64,000 nt of DNA from an uncultured Clostridia bacterium (GTDB taxonomy: Bacteria > Bacillota > Clostridia > TANB77 > CAG-508), in contig CALXRX010000002.1 of the NCBI GenBank assembly GCA_944390975.1, positions 30,020-94,019 of the forward strand, read 5' to 3'. The notes under the pieces are model-generated. The model saw only the letters and a program-made list of their open reading frames with translations. It was not told the DNA's origin and searched no databases. The position numbers and the translations under genes were made by a program. Below, one piece after another: positions 43,322-52,752 of the stretch; position 1 is the stretch's first letter, and every line of letters starts with the position of its first letter.

Positions 43322-43927
43322 CTATAATTCCTCTGTTTTAAATGATAAATATCCTTCATATAGATAACTATTATCTATACCTTTCATAAATATTTCTCTA
43401 TCGTTTACCTTATCAGTTAGACTCTTTCTTAATAATTCTTTAATTTCTGTATCTTTTATAGGACTACGCTCCATTGCTAACAAATAATCTGTTTTATCTA
43501 CTTTTCCCCAGTCCACTACTAGTTTTAGCTCTTTTTTTAAAATTAAATCGAGCCAAATCCTTGTACTTCTACCGTTTCCTTCTCTAAATGGATGTGCTAT
43601 ATTCATTTCCACATATTTTTCTATTATTTCTTCAAAAGTTGATTGTGGCATTTTTTCAATATTTTTAATAGCTTCCTCTATATAAGTAAGAGGTGTAAAC
43701 CTAAAGTTTCCTTTTGCAATATTTACTTTTCTTAAATTTCCTGCAAATTCATATATTTCTTCAAATAAATATTTATGAATTTTTTTTAGAGCATCGAATG
43801 TACCTGCTTCTAACTTGTTTAGATATCCTGTTTCAAACATCTCTTTTGCTTTCTTTTTACTAATTCTTTCTTCTTCTCTTGCAAGTTCTACTTGGTCAGT
43901 AATATTTAATTTGTTTTCTAAAATCAT
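43322..43927 (-). CDS. Fic-domain protein, class III (C-terminal inhibitory motif)
   Basis: The 201-residue protein has the Fic catalytic loop HPFREGNGRSTR (His112) and a C-terminal SYLYEG (Ser187, Glu191, Gly192), the inhibitory [S/T]xxxE[G/N] motif in class III position. The sequence follows the pattern known from Neisseria NmFic (LKKIHKYLFEEIYEFAGNLR, VEMNIAHPF). It should AMPylate a target with ATP, restrained by its own tail. It lies next to a second Fic gene. Confidence 0.92.
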   Translation of the reverse strand: MILENKLNITDQVELAREEERISKKKAKEMFETGYLNKLEAGTFDALKKIHKYLFEEIYEFAGNLRKVNIAKGNFRFTPLTYIEEAIKNIEKMPQSTFEEIIEKYVEMNIAHPFREGNGRSTRIWLDLILKKELKLVVDWGKVDKTDYLLAMERSPIKDTEIKELLRKSLTDKVNDREIFMKGIDNSYLYEGYLSFKTEEL

Positions 43928-44022
43928 TTTTAACTCCTATCTATTTTGTAAAGCACCAATTGTATAATGCATTTTTAATGCTACCAGACTAAATTTATTA
44001 AAATTCATTAAACTTTAATAAT

Positions 44023-44745
44023 CTAATCAAGTTCCTTTGATACTTGTTCTATTGTTGATATGTAACTTTGTAACTTTTCATCAAGCATTTTTTGACATTT
44101 TTTAAATACTTGAACTAATTGTTCTAGACTTCCTGTCGTTTGAGCCTTATATAAAGCTTCTTTATATTCTTTATTATACTCATCATCGATAGCAATTAGA
44201 TCAATGTTATTTTCTAAACATTGTCTTAGTATGATAAATCTTCCTATTCTTCCATTTCCATCTTGAAAAGGGTGTATATGTTCAAATTTTCGATGAAAAT
44301 CAGCTATATCCTCAATACTTGTTATCTTATTTTTTAATAGAATTCTAATTAATTCTTCAACTTCATATGGTTCAGCAAGCTTAATATCTACATTTCTTAG
44401 CTTATTAGGAATTTTTTTATACACCCTCACAAATCCATAATTTTCATCACTCGTGTTTTTCTTTAAAATTGAATGATATTCTCTAAGTAGCCTATCTGTT
44501 AATTTTTCATTTAAAGTCTGTATTACAAAATCAAACAATTCTAAAGAGTTAATAGTTTCTTGTACATCATTAATTGAATGTTCACCTACTACCATATTTT
44601 CCTCTAAAAGTACATTTAACTGTTCAAGATTAAATGTACTTCCTTCTAATTTATTGGAATGGTACAAAAATTCTATTTTTATATCATCATATACCGAATT
44701 TTTTATCTTGGACAATTTTTGCATAGCATTAATAGATATTTTCAT
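44023..44745 (-). CDS. Fic-domain protein, class II (N-terminal inhibitory motif)
   Basis: The 240-residue protein has HPFQDGNGRIGR (His158) and an N-terminal SNKLEG (Ser30, Glu34, Gly35), the inhibitory helix in class II position. It likely AMPylates a cellular protein. The C-terminal 40 residues form a helical tail. It is 95 bases upstream of the class III Fic gene, in the same direction. Confidence 0.9.
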   Translation of the reverse strand: MKISINAMQKLSKIKNSVYDDIKIEFLYHSNKLEGSTFNLEQLNVLLEENMVVGEHSINDVQETINSLELFDFVIQTLNEKLTDRLLREYHSILKKNTSDENYGFVRVYKKIPNKLRNVDIKLAEPYEVEELIRILLKNKITSIEDIADFHRKFEHIHPFQDGNGRIGRFIILRQCLENNIDLIAIDDEYNKEYKEALYKAQTTGSLEQLVQVFKKCQKMLDEKLQSYISTIEQVSKELD

Positions 44746-44843
44746 ATACTTTCCCCCCTTTTCATATTCTTATATTTATTATTCTCTCTTTTCAATTTAT
44801 TTATATTAGTCAAAATGCAAATTGTAATTTGTCGCTTACTTTA

Positions 44844-45715
44844 TTATTCAAAAATAGGTTCGTCATATGATACTTTTCCATCTACATTTATTCTAAATGA
44901 TACTTTTAATATAGATGAATCATCGTCTGCCAATATAAATTCATATTCTCCGTTCTTCTAATTTCCCATATAATTTAGTCCAATCAAATTTTCTTCCAAT
45001 TACTGAATAGTTTTCTTCTTCAGTTATACTAGGTAAATTATAGATTAATGTTTCTTCTGTGTCTTTGCTTAAAATGTTAGAAATTTTATCTTCTTCTTTC
45101 CAAATATATTCTACTCCTGTTCCGGGTAAATCCAGATGTAGAATTTTCAGTATCTTCACCTATTTTTTGTCCAATACCAGTATAATTTTCATTTTTTACT
45201 TTCTTGTTGATTGTATAGCTATGTGCATAATTATATGGTAACTCGTTCGTATCCGTTATAGTTAAGGTTATTCCACTATTTGTGAATTCATTTATTATAA
45301 CATTTACTTTATCTTTGGAGTTGTAACAAAATCTTATTATATTATCTGGTATGTTCACATCACTTTTTTCTTTTATAACTTCAATTTTGCTAATACCTCC
45401 TAATTGTGCAGGATAACTTGTCATTATCTCTCCATTAAAATATACTATTATTTCTTGTTCCTTTTTAAATTGGATATCTTTAGCATTTTCAAGTCCTATA
45501 CTATATAATTCATTTCCATTTTCTATTCCCATTGCTAACAAATTGTTTTCATTGACCTTTACAACAATTGCTTTTATCGTTGCTTCCGCTCTAGGTACAT
45601 AGTTAAGAGAAATAAAAATATAGTAACCTAGTAAGATAAACAATACAAGTAATACTACTATTATTAATGTCATCAAAGATTTTCTTTTCATACATACCAC
45701 CGTTTTTCCTTTCAT
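44844..45715 (-). pseudogene. Membrane-anchored Ig-like protein gene with two frameshifts
   Basis: The first frame (45715 down) codes for a membrane anchor (about residues 12-35) and an extracellular part with GITLTITDTNELPYNYAHS, like bacterial Ig-type domains. Near 45124-45126 the frame changes: the intended GFTGTGVEYIWKEED continues in the second frame. Near 44955 it changes again to KNGEYEFILADDDSSI, which runs to a stop at 44844. Loss of one base at each site restores a single frame of about 290 codons. It may be a real pseudogene or two assembly errors. Confidence 0.7.
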
Positions 45716-45776
45716 TAAATCACTTCCACAAATTACTATTTATATAATATAAATAATGTAAAATTTTTCAAATGTT

Positions 45777-47273
45777 CTAATTCAAAGGTTTCATTGTTGG
45801 AAATAATAATACATCTCTTATTGAAGCTGCATCTGTTAATAACATTATAAATCTATCTATGCCAATGCCTAGTCCTCCTGTTGGTGGTAACCCTATTTCT
45901 AATGCTTGAATATAATCTTCATCCATCATCCCTGCTTCTTCATCTCCTGCTGCCCTTGCTTCTACTTGTTTTTTAAATCTTTCATATTGATCTATTGGAT
46001 CATTTAATTCTGAAAAAGCGTTTCCATATTCTCTTCCACCAATAAATACTTCAAATCTTTGAGTTAATCTCTTATCATTTGGACATTTTTTTGCAAGTGG
46101 TGAAATTTCAACTGGATAATCATATACAAATGTAGGCTGAATTAATGTTTCTTCAACATATTCATCAAAAAATAAACTGATTACATCTCCTCTTGTTTCT
46201 TTTGTTTTATCAGGTATTACTATATTTTTTTCTTTTGCTAATTCTACTGCTTCCTCATCTGTTTTTATTTGATTAAAATCTATTCCTGTAACTTCTTTTA
46301 TTGCATCAATCATTGTAATCCTTTTCCACCCTGGTGTTAAATCTATATTTTGTCCTTGATAAGTAATTTTGGTTGTTCCTAATACTTCTTGTGCTGTTTT
46401 AGAAAAAATTTCTTCTGTAATATCCATCATGTCATTATAGTCTTGGTATGAAGCATATAATTCAAGCATAGTAAATTCAGGGTTATGCCTTATATCCATT
46501 CCTTCATTTCTGAATACTCTTCCTAATTCATATACTTTATCAAATCCACCTACAATTAGTCTTTTTAAATTTAACTCAAGTGCAATCCTTAAGTACATGT
46601 TAATATCTAATGAATTATGATGTGTAATAAAAGGTCTTGCAGTCGCTCCTCCTGATATTGTATTTAATATTGGAGTTTCTACTTCTAAATATCCTTTTTC
46701 ATCTAGTATTTTTCTTACATTACTTATTATTTTGCTTCTTATTTCAAATACTCTTTTTACTTCTGGATTAACAATCAAATCAGTATATCTTTGTCTGTAT
46801 CTTAAATCTGGATCTTTTAATCCATGGAATTTTTCTGGAAGTGGTCTTAAAGATTTTGAAAGTAATGTTACTTCTTTTGCATGAATAGATATTTCTTCTG
46901 TTCTTGTTTTAAATACAAAACCTGATATTCCTATAATATCTCCTATATCCCACGTTTTAAATGCTTTATAACTTTCTTCTCCTAAATCATTAATACTTAC
47001 ATAACTTTGAATTTTTTCATCACAATCTTGTATTGTACAAAATGATGCTTTTCCCATTATTCTTTTTGCTATAATTCTACCAGCAACTGTTACATCTTTT
47101 TGCTCAAATTTTTCATATTCGGCTTTAATTTCTCCAGCAGTATTTGTTCTATTGAATTTTGTTATTTCATATGGATCTTTTCCTTCTTTTTGTAATTCTG
47201 ATAATTTTTCTCTTCTTACTTGCATTAAATGATTAATATCTAATTCTTCTAAATTTTCATTATTTTTTTCCAT
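45777..47273 (-). CDS. lysS: Lysyl-tRNA synthetase, class II
   Basis: The 498-residue enzyme charges tRNA-Lys. The N-terminal OB-fold (about 60-150) precedes the class II core with motif 1 ([16 protein letters not shown]), motif 2 ([20 protein letters not shown]) and motif 3 ([14 protein letters not shown]). Length is normal. The next gene upstream is a cell-wall hydrolase. Confidence 0.98.
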   Translation of the reverse strand: MEKNNENLEELDINHLMQVRREKLSELQKEGKDPYEITKFNRTNTAGEIKAEYEKFEQKDVTVAGRIIAKRIMGKASFCTIQDCDEKIQSYVSINDLGEESYKAFKTWDIGDIIGISGFVFKTRTEEISIHAKEVTLLSKSLRPLPEKFHGLKDPDLRYRQRYTDLIVNPEVKRVFEIRSKIISNVRKILDEKGYLEVETPILNTISGGATARPFITHHNSLDINMYLRIALELNLKRLIVGGFDKVYELGRVFRNEGMDIRHNPEFTMLELYASYQDYNDMMDITEEIFSKTAQEVLGTTKITYQGQNIDLTPGWKRITMIDAIKEVTGIDFNQIKTDEEAVELAKEKNIVIPDKTKETRGDVISLFFDEYVEETLIQPTFVYDYPVEISPLAKKCPNDKRLTQRFEVFIGGREYGNAFSELNDPIDQYERFKKQVEARAAGDEEAGMMDEDYIQALEIGLPPTGGLGIGIDRFIMLLTDAASIRDVLLFPTMKPLN

Positions 47274-47374
47274 TAGTCAATTCTCCTTATATATTTATTT
47301 TATTCATTTATTATATAGTAAATTCTTGAAAATGTAAACCTAATTTTTGTAAATAATAGATGAATATTTATTAA

Positions 47375-47396
47375 GGGAGAGCATAATTGCTCTCCC
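47375..47396 (-). terminator. Hairpin after the cell-wall hydrolase gene
   Basis: GGGAGAGCA and TGCTCTCCC form a perfect 9-bp stem with a 4-base loop at the stop codon, followed on the minus strand by TTAATAAATATT. The T run is poor, so termination may be partial. Confidence 0.6.
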
Positions 47397-48025
47397 TAAT
47401 CCCATACACGGTAAAATACATGATCTCCATATTCAAACGACAACGTTATGTTCTCCCTTTCTGCTTTTCTATTTTTAGAAATAGCATCCGGATTATAAAA
47501 GAAACGTGCACCACCAACATAATATTGTTCATCACTACATCCTTGTTGGTCAGCAGCTGCCTTTAAAAGCTCCTCCGTGAAGTCTTTACTACACGCAGTT
47601 TCAACAGCTTGCTTTATTTCGTCTGTTATCATGTCAGCACTAACAATTTCTTCAACATACTTGCCGTCTGCATTGGTATACATTAAATATACGTTACCGT
47701 TTTTGACAGATGAATATCTGCCTTTCATTGTGAATTCTTCCATTAGACTTATGCCTAATTCTTTGGCATTGTTAATAGAACAATTCAATACTAACACTTT
47801 TCCCATAAAGTCTTGGTTACCTGCTTCTCCTATTACTATTTTGCAAGCAAATTCAAATTCTTCCTCGCTCATAATACAATAGGGATTAGTGTTTTGTGTG
47901 TTTTCTGGTGCCACCATTTCTGTTTGCAATTCTTGATTATTGCTCTCTTCTGCTCTTACAACCATTGTGTTAAGCAAACAGTTGAATAGTAGCACCATAA
48001 GTATTAATGCTTGTGTTTTCCGCAT
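47396..48025 (-). CDS. Exported cell-wall hydrolase (SleB/Hydrolase_2-like)
   Basis: The 209-residue protein has a signal peptide (about 1-26, ending VRA), a short Thr/Asn/Gln-rich linker and a Hydrolase_2 domain (about 50-209: FEFACKIVIGEAGNQDF, AADQQGCSDEQYYVGGARFFYNP). It resembles SleB but lacks a peptidoglycan-binding domain. Base composition is richer in G and C than in the flanking genes, including lysS and recN, which suggests recent acquisition. It probably cleaves peptidoglycan outside the cell. Confidence 0.85.
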   Translation of the reverse strand: MRKTQALILMVLLFNCLLNTMVVRAEESNNQELQTEMVAPENTQNTNPYCIMSEEEFEFACKIVIGEAGNQDFMGKVLVLNCSINNAKELGISLMEEFTMKGRYSSVKNGNVYLMYTNADGKYVEEIVSADMITDEIKQAVETACSKDFTEELLKAAADQQGCSDEQYYVGGARFFYNPDAISKNRKAERENITLSFEYGDHVFYRVWD

Positions 48026-48151
48026 AGCTCCTCCTGTTTTTTAGAGAATAAAAAAATATTCTCTTTTGTAATACTTAAACTTGTTACATAATTATTTTAA
48101 TATTTTTTCAGTATTATGTCAAGTTTATTGTATGTTTTTTCCATTTTACTT

Positions 48152-49774
48152 CTATTTGTTTCTCAATTCTTTTGCATGCTGTATTGCAATTTCAGTTACG
48201 TTTCCACTTGCAATTCTTGCAAGTTCTTTTATAGTATCTTCTTCTGATAATAACTCTATTTTAGTTTTTGTTTGATTTTCATTTATTACTTTACTTATAT
48301 AATAATTATAATCTCCTTTAGCTGCAATTGGTGCTAAATGTGTTACTGCTAGTACTTGATGTTTTTTTGCTATTCTTTTCATCTTTTCTGCAACACTATT
48401 TGCTGCAATTCCACTTATTCCTGTATCTATTTCATCAAATACTAATACAGGAACTTTATCTATATCTGCAAGTACATTTTTTATAGCAAGCATGATTCTA
48501 GACATTTCTCCTCCAGATGCAATTTTTATTAGAGGTTTTGCTTCTTCTCCAATATTTGTTCTAATAAAAAATTCTACCTTATCTAAACCATTTTCATTGA
48601 AATTCATTTCATTGTATTGTATTTTTATTTCAAATTTTGCATTTTTCATTTCTAAATCTTTTAATTCATTATTTATTTGTTGCTCAAGAATTTTAGATTT
48701 TTCACTTCTAATTTTATTCATATTAGAACATATTTTAGTCATTTCTTCTTCAATTATTTTTTGTTCATTTTTTAGTTTTAAAATGTAGCTGTCTAAATTT
48801 TCTATTTTCTCTATTTCTTCTTTTATTTCTTCATTATATGATAGTATTTCTTCTATATTGTTTCCATATTTTCTTTTTAAAGAGAATACTAAATCCAGTC
48901 TTTGTTCAATTTCTTGTCTTTCTTCTTCATTAAATTCTACTTCATCTTTAAGTGTTGTTATATCTCTTGATAATTCTTGCAAATCATAATAAATACTTTT
49001 TAAATCGTTTAGTTTTTTTTGATATTTTTCATCTATATTTTCTATTTTTTCAAGAGATTTAATTGAACTTGAAATAGCATCAATAGCATTTTCTCCAATT
49101 TGTATATCTGCTTGACTTAGGTTTTCTGATATTTTTTCTGAATTTAAAATTTTACCTCTAATTAATTCTAATTCATTATCTTCTCCAATTTTCAAATTTG
49201 CCGTTTCTATCTCGTTTACTTGATATTTTAATAAATCTAACTTTCTTTGCTTTTCTTTGTCATCTCCGTAATTATTCTTTAATTCATTTTTTATATTATT
49301 GTATTTAGTATACATTTCTAGATACTTTTCTTTAAGTTCTAATAGTTTATCTCCTGCAAAATTGTCCAAATAGTCTATATGTGAATTTGCTTCTAGTATT
49401 GTTTGGTTATCTAATTGTCCATGTATATCTATTATGTTTTTCATAAAATTTCTTAATTCATTTACTGTAACTAACCTTCCGTTTATTTTGCATAGATTTC
49501 TACCATTTGAATATATTTCTCTTGATACAATAATATTACCATCACTGGCATTTTCATTTTCAGGTAAATATAAACACATTTCTACAAAGGAATGATTTTC
49601 CCCTTTTCTTATCATTTCTTTTGAAAATCTTCCTCCTGCAATAATAGACAGTGAATCTATTATTAATGTTTTACCAGCTCCTGTTTCGCCAGTTAGAACA
49701 TTAAAACCAGTATTAAAATTTATATTTATATCATCAATAATTCCAATATTCTTTATATGTAAATTTGATATCAT
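48152..49774 (-). CDS. recN: DNA repair protein RecN
   Basis: The 540-residue SMC-like ATPase has the P-loop TGETGAGKTLI near residue 28, a coiled coil (about 150-350), the ABC signature ASGGEMSRIMLA (about 430) and Walker B VLVFDEIDTGISG (about 452). It gathers DNA double-strand breaks in repair. It lies 12 bases after tlyA, without argR between. Confidence 0.96.
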   Translation of the reverse strand: MISNLHIKNIGIIDDININFNTGFNVLTGETGAGKTLIIDSLSIIAGGRFSKEMIRKGENHSFVEMCLYLPENENASDGNIIVSREIYSNGRNLCKINGRLVTVNELRNFMKNIIDIHGQLDNQTILEANSHIDYLDNFAGDKLLELKEKYLEMYTKYNNIKNELKNNYGDDKEKQRKLDLLKYQVNEIETANLKIGEDNELELIRGKILNSEKISENLSQADIQIGENAIDAISSSIKSLEKIENIDEKYQKKLNDLKSIYYDLQELSRDITTLKDEVEFNEEERQEIEQRLDLVFSLKRKYGNNIEEILSYNEEIKEEIEKIENLDSYILKLKNEQKIIEEEMTKICSNMNKIRSEKSKILEQQINNELKDLEMKNAKFEIKIQYNEMNFNENGLDKVEFFIRTNIGEEAKPLIKIASGGEMSRIMLAIKNVLADIDKVPVLVFDEIDTGISGIAANSVAEKMKRIAKKHQVLAVTHLAPIAAKGDYNYYISKVINENQTKTKIELLSEEDTIKELARIASGNVTEIAIQHAKELRNK

Positions 49775-49786
49775 ATTTTTCTCTCC

Positions 49787-50593
49787 TTATTTTAATTCTT
49801 TATGGGATTTTTCTACTGTATTTCTTATTTGTTCTCTTATACTGAATAAATCTATTTTTGGATTATTTTCCTTTGTCATACATACAATATATTCTATATT
49901 TCCTGCTGGTCCTTTTATTGGTGAATAATCTAAATTAATTATTTTGAATCCTAAACTACTTGAATATAATATTACTTTTTCTATAACTTTTTGATGTATC
50001 TTTTTATCTTTTACAACTCCATTCTTATTAATATATTCTTTTCCAGCTTCAAACTGTGGTTTTATTAATACTACTATTTGTCCATCTTCTTTTAATAGTT
50101 TATATGCTTTATCTAAAATGTTGGTTAATGAAATAAATGAAACATCTATTGAAATAAAATCTACTTTTTCAAATTGGTTTATGTCAATATTTTTTATATT
50201 TGTTCCTTCTAAATTTATTACTCTTTCATCGTTTTTTAGCGTTTCATCTAATTGTTCATGTCCTACATCTATAGCATATACTTTTTTTGCTCCTTTTTGC
50301 AACATACAATCAGTAAATCCACCTGTCGATGCTCCAATATCTATACATATTCTATTGTTTAAATTTAGTTTGAATACTTCTACTGCTTTTTGTAGCTTTA
50401 AACCTCCTCTACTAACAAATTGTAAAGTTTGACCTCTTACTTCTATTTTGCAGTTTTCATCATATATTTTACTTGGCTTTTCTACTAATTTATCATCAAC
50501 ATATATACATTTATTTTCAATTGCATATTTAGCTTTTTGCCTGGTAGAGAAATATCCTTTTTTTACTAATATGCTATCTATTCTATCCTTCAT
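49787..50593 (-). CDS. tlyA: TlyA-family rRNA 2'-O-methyltransferase
   Basis: The 268-residue protein has an N-terminal S4 RNA-binding domain (about 1-60, MKDRIDSILVKKGYFSTRQK) and a FtsJ-like methyltransferase domain (about 63-250; IDIGASTGGFTDCMLQKGAK, then VDFISIDVSF). It modifies 16S/23S rRNA. The usual neighbours ispA-dxs upstream and argR downstream are absent; recN follows directly. Confidence 0.94.
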   Translation of the reverse strand: MKDRIDSILVKKGYFSTRQKAKYAIENKCIYVDDKLVEKPSKIYDENCKIEVRGQTLQFVSRGGLKLQKAVEVFKLNLNNRICIDIGASTGGFTDCMLQKGAKKVYAIDVGHEQLDETLKNDERVINLEGTNIKNIDINQFEKVDFISIDVSFISLTNILDKAYKLLKEDGQIVVLIKPQFEAGKEYINKNGVVKDKKIHQKVIEKVILYSSSLGFKIINLDYSPIKGPAGNIEYIVCMTKENNPKIDLFSIREQIRNTVEKSHKELK

Positions 50594-50700
50594 AATTCCT
50601 CCAAAAGTTTTGCGAATTTTTGTTTGTATTTATTATATATTATTTTTGTATTTTGTCAAGTATATTTATAATATTTTATATTGTAATTTTTAAAATACTC

Positions 50701-50729
50701 TTGAATTTTATGTCAATACACTGTATAAT
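50701..50729 (+). promoter_or_regulatory. Sigma-A promoter of the 52-residue gene
   Basis: TTGAAT (50701-50706), a 17-base spacer and TATAAT (50724-50729) match the sigma-A consensus closely. Confidence 0.85.
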
Positions 50730-50761
50730 GTTAATTATCAACAATATGGAGGTATTATAGT

Positions 50762-50920
50762 ATGGAAAACCAAACAGCAACAAGTCTCAAAGTTTTGTCT
50801 TTTGAGGAGTTTCGCAACCGGATTCTTGTAGAAAAAGGAAATGAATACTGGTCTCCTGATAGCATAAAGGAGGCATATGATTTTTATCTCAAGAATCCTG
50901 AAAATTATTTCAAGTTCTAA
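50762..50920 (+). CDS. Isolated 52-residue protein, unknown function
   Basis: A short frame MENQTATSLKVLSFEEFRNR with a strong GGAGG 9 bases before the ATG, its own promoter and its own terminator. It is less AT-rich than the genes around it. The predicted helix-rich peptide (SPDSIKEAYDFYLKNPENYF) is acidic and soluble, without signal or membrane helix. It resembles no family that I recognise. It lies on the plus strand between tlyA and tRNA-Glu, both on the minus strand. Confidence 0.75.
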   Translation: MENQTATSLKVLSFEEFRNRILVEKGNEYWSPDSIKEAYDFYLKNPENYFKF

Positions 50921-50929
50921 ATGGTTTTA

Positions 50930-50967
50930 CCGCCCATTGCAATCTAGAATGCAATGGGCGGTTTTTT
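50930..50967 (+). terminator. Terminator of the 52-residue gene
   Basis: CCGCCCATTGCA and TGCAATGGGCGG form a perfect 12-bp stem with an 8-base loop, followed by TTTTTT. The stem is GC-rich in its outer half. Confidence 0.95.
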
Positions 50968-50987
50968 ATATTTTTATATAATTATTT

Positions 50988-51062
50988 TGGTGACCCGTAC
51001 GGGAATCGAACCCATGATTCAGCCTTGAGAGGGCTGCGTCTTAACCGCTTGACCAACGGGCC
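50988..51062 (-). tRNA. tRNA-Glu (anticodon CTC)
   Basis: The minus strand folds as a cloverleaf with acceptor GGCCCGT/ACGGGTC, anticodon loop CTCTCAA (CTC, decoding GAG) and T arm ATGGGTTCGATTCCCGT, with an encoded CCA. CTC-anticodon Glu tRNAs are less common than TTC in low-GC genomes. Confidence 0.95.
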
Positions 51063-51170
51063 ATAAAAGTGTGCTATCTATTTATAACACATTTTTAGTA
51101 ATTTCGTCAATTATTTTTTAATATTTTTAAATATTTTGCTATTTTCGTAAATTTTAAAATGCCTTTTATT

Positions 51171-51587
51171 TTATACTTCACTATTATCTATACATTTTTT
51201 TAATATTTCATCTAATCTTTCATATTTTTTGGTTAAATATAAGTATCCTATTAATCCTTCAAATGCTGTTGAATACATATATTGTGTTACATTTGCATTT
51301 TTAGGTAAATGGTGATTTTTTGTATTTCTTGCTCTTCTTACTATTTCTTTTTCTTCTTCAGTCAAGTCATCCATCATATTTTCTAAAATTTTGGCTTGTG
51401 CTTCTGCTTTTACATATTTTATTGATGATATATGTAAATTATGGGGATTTAAATTTGTTGTATTAACCAAATAGTTTCTAATGTATAATTCATATACAGC
51501 ATCTCCAATATATGCCCACACAAGTGGTGACATTAAATTTATTTCTTTTTCATCTTTTTTTATACTATTCTTTAATAAGTTTTCCAA
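51171..51587 (-). CDS. mrnC: Mini-ribonuclease 3
   Basis: The 138-residue RNase III-like protein processes 23S rRNA precursor. It lacks the dsRNA-binding domain but keeps the catalytic domain start PLVWAYIGDAVYELYIRNYL and the final AFEGLIGYLYL. It begins at a TTG with AGGAGG 6 bases upstream; no earlier ATG is available. It lies 9 bases after rbgA, in the same operon. Confidence 0.94.
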   Translation of the reverse strand: MENLLKNSIKKDEKEINLMSPLVWAYIGDAVYELYIRNYLVNTTNLNPHNLHISSIKYVKAEAQAKILENMMDDLTEEEKEIVRRARNTKNHHLPKNANVTQYMYSTAFEGLIGYLYLTKKYERLDEILKKCIDNSEV

Positions 51588-51596
51588 TTTTTCCTC

Positions 51597-52520
51597 CTAT
51601 TTCACTTTTTCTAACGATATTTTTCCTATTTTTCCAGTTCTAAAATCATCTAATATAATATTGGAAATTTTTTCTTCGTCTATATTTCCTCCTGAAACAA
51701 TAGCACCTCTTTTTTTTCCAATTAAATATATAATATCCATAATATTTTCATTTATATTTTTATTTTGATTCATTAATTCTTGTATTTCTTCGTTTGATAT
51801 CTTATATCTTTGTGTTACATTTTGTTCATAATTTTTTAATAGGAATTTTATTAAATAAAATGCTACTTCTGTTTTTGGTAATACTTCATCTTTTATTGTT
51901 CCAATATATGATAAGTTTAAAGCAATTTCTTGATTTTCAAATTTAGGCCATAATACTCCTGGTGTATCTAACAGTTCTATATTATTTTTTAAACGTATCC
52001 ATTGTTTTTGTTTAGTAACGCCTGGCTTATTTCCAACTCCTGCAGAAGTTTTTTTAGATATCCTATTAATTAATGAAGATTTTCCAACGTTAGGTATTCC
52101 CAAAATCATAACCCTAATTGGTTTTCCAATTCTTCCTTTTAATGCCTCTTTTTCTAAATCTGATTTTGCAATAATTTCAATTTGTTTTACTACATTTTCT
52201 ATTCCAAAACCTGTATTAGCATCTGTTAAAACTGCTTTTATCCCTTTTTTTTCAAAATATGCAATCCATTTTTTGTTTTCTTTTTCATCAGATAAATCAC
52301 ATTTGTTTAGTATAATAATCCTTTTTTTATTTCCAATAATTCCTTCTATATCTGGATTTTGACTAGAAATTGGTATACGGGCATCTAATAATTCAATTAC
52401 TACATCAATTAGTTTTAAATCTTCTATTATCTGTCTTTTGGTTTTAGCCATATGTCCCGGGTACCAGTTTATGTTGCCCCCTATCTCAGTCATATGGCTA
52501 TTTTTTTGTTCATTATTCAT
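51597..52520 (-). CDS. rbgA: Ribosome biogenesis GTPase RbgA/YlqF
   Basis: The 307-residue protein is a circularly permuted GTPase needed for late 50S assembly. The G4 motif NKCD (about 75-78) precedes G1 GIPNVGKSSLIN (about 147) and G3 DTPGV. The N-terminal NINWYPGHMAKTKRQI is the family mark. The start is ATG 52518-52520 with GGAAGTG upstream; the frame opens 3 codons earlier at GTG. The dprA gene, often nearby, is found 1.9 kb upstream after a dinD insertion. Confidence 0.95.
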   Translation of the reverse strand: MNNEQKNSHMTEIGGNINWYPGHMAKTKRQIIEDLKLIDVVIELLDARIPISSQNPDIEGIIGNKKRIIILNKCDLSDEKENKKWIAYFEKKGIKAVLTDANTGFGIENVVKQIEIIAKSDLEKEALKGRIGKPIRVMILGIPNVGKSSLINRISKKTSAGVGNKPGVTKQKQWIRLKNNIELLDTPGVLWPKFENQEIALNLSYIGTIKDEVLPKTEVAFYLIKFLLKNYEQNVTQRYKISNEEIQELMNQNKNINENIMDIIYLIGKKRGAIVSGGNIDEEKISNIILDDFRTGKIGKISLEKVK

Positions 52521-52540
52521 TACTTTCACTTCCTTACTAT

Positions 52541-52744
52541 TTATAAGTTATTTAATTTAGTAGAAATTTCTTCTCTACGTTTTTCTTTGTCCTGTTCTTC
52601 TAGTCTATTAATTAAAATTTCCTCAATTTCATCTTTCAAAATTGGGAATATATTGAAACATTCTTCTTCAGTTAGATTATAAATTCCATCACTTATTTTT
52701 GTATAAATTTTATTAAATCCTTGCTCTTGCATAATTGGTGGCAA
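52541..52744 (-). CDS. Frame of 67 codons after dinD, possible frameshifted tail
   Basis: An open frame MQEQGFNKIYTKISDGIYNL without a good start or ribosome site. It runs upstream into the end of dinD, where a six-T run on the plus strand (52765-52770) could have lost or gained a base; a shifted reading gives KIDEIKRYLPPIMQEQGF continuing from dinD. The C-terminal part is acidic and helical. It may be a lost extension of DinD or a separate remnant. Confidence 0.4.
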   Translation of the reverse strand: MPPIMQEQGFNKIYTKISDGIYNLTEEECFNIFPILKDEIEEILINRLEEQDKEKRREEISTKLNNL

Positions 52745-52752
52745 ATATCTTT

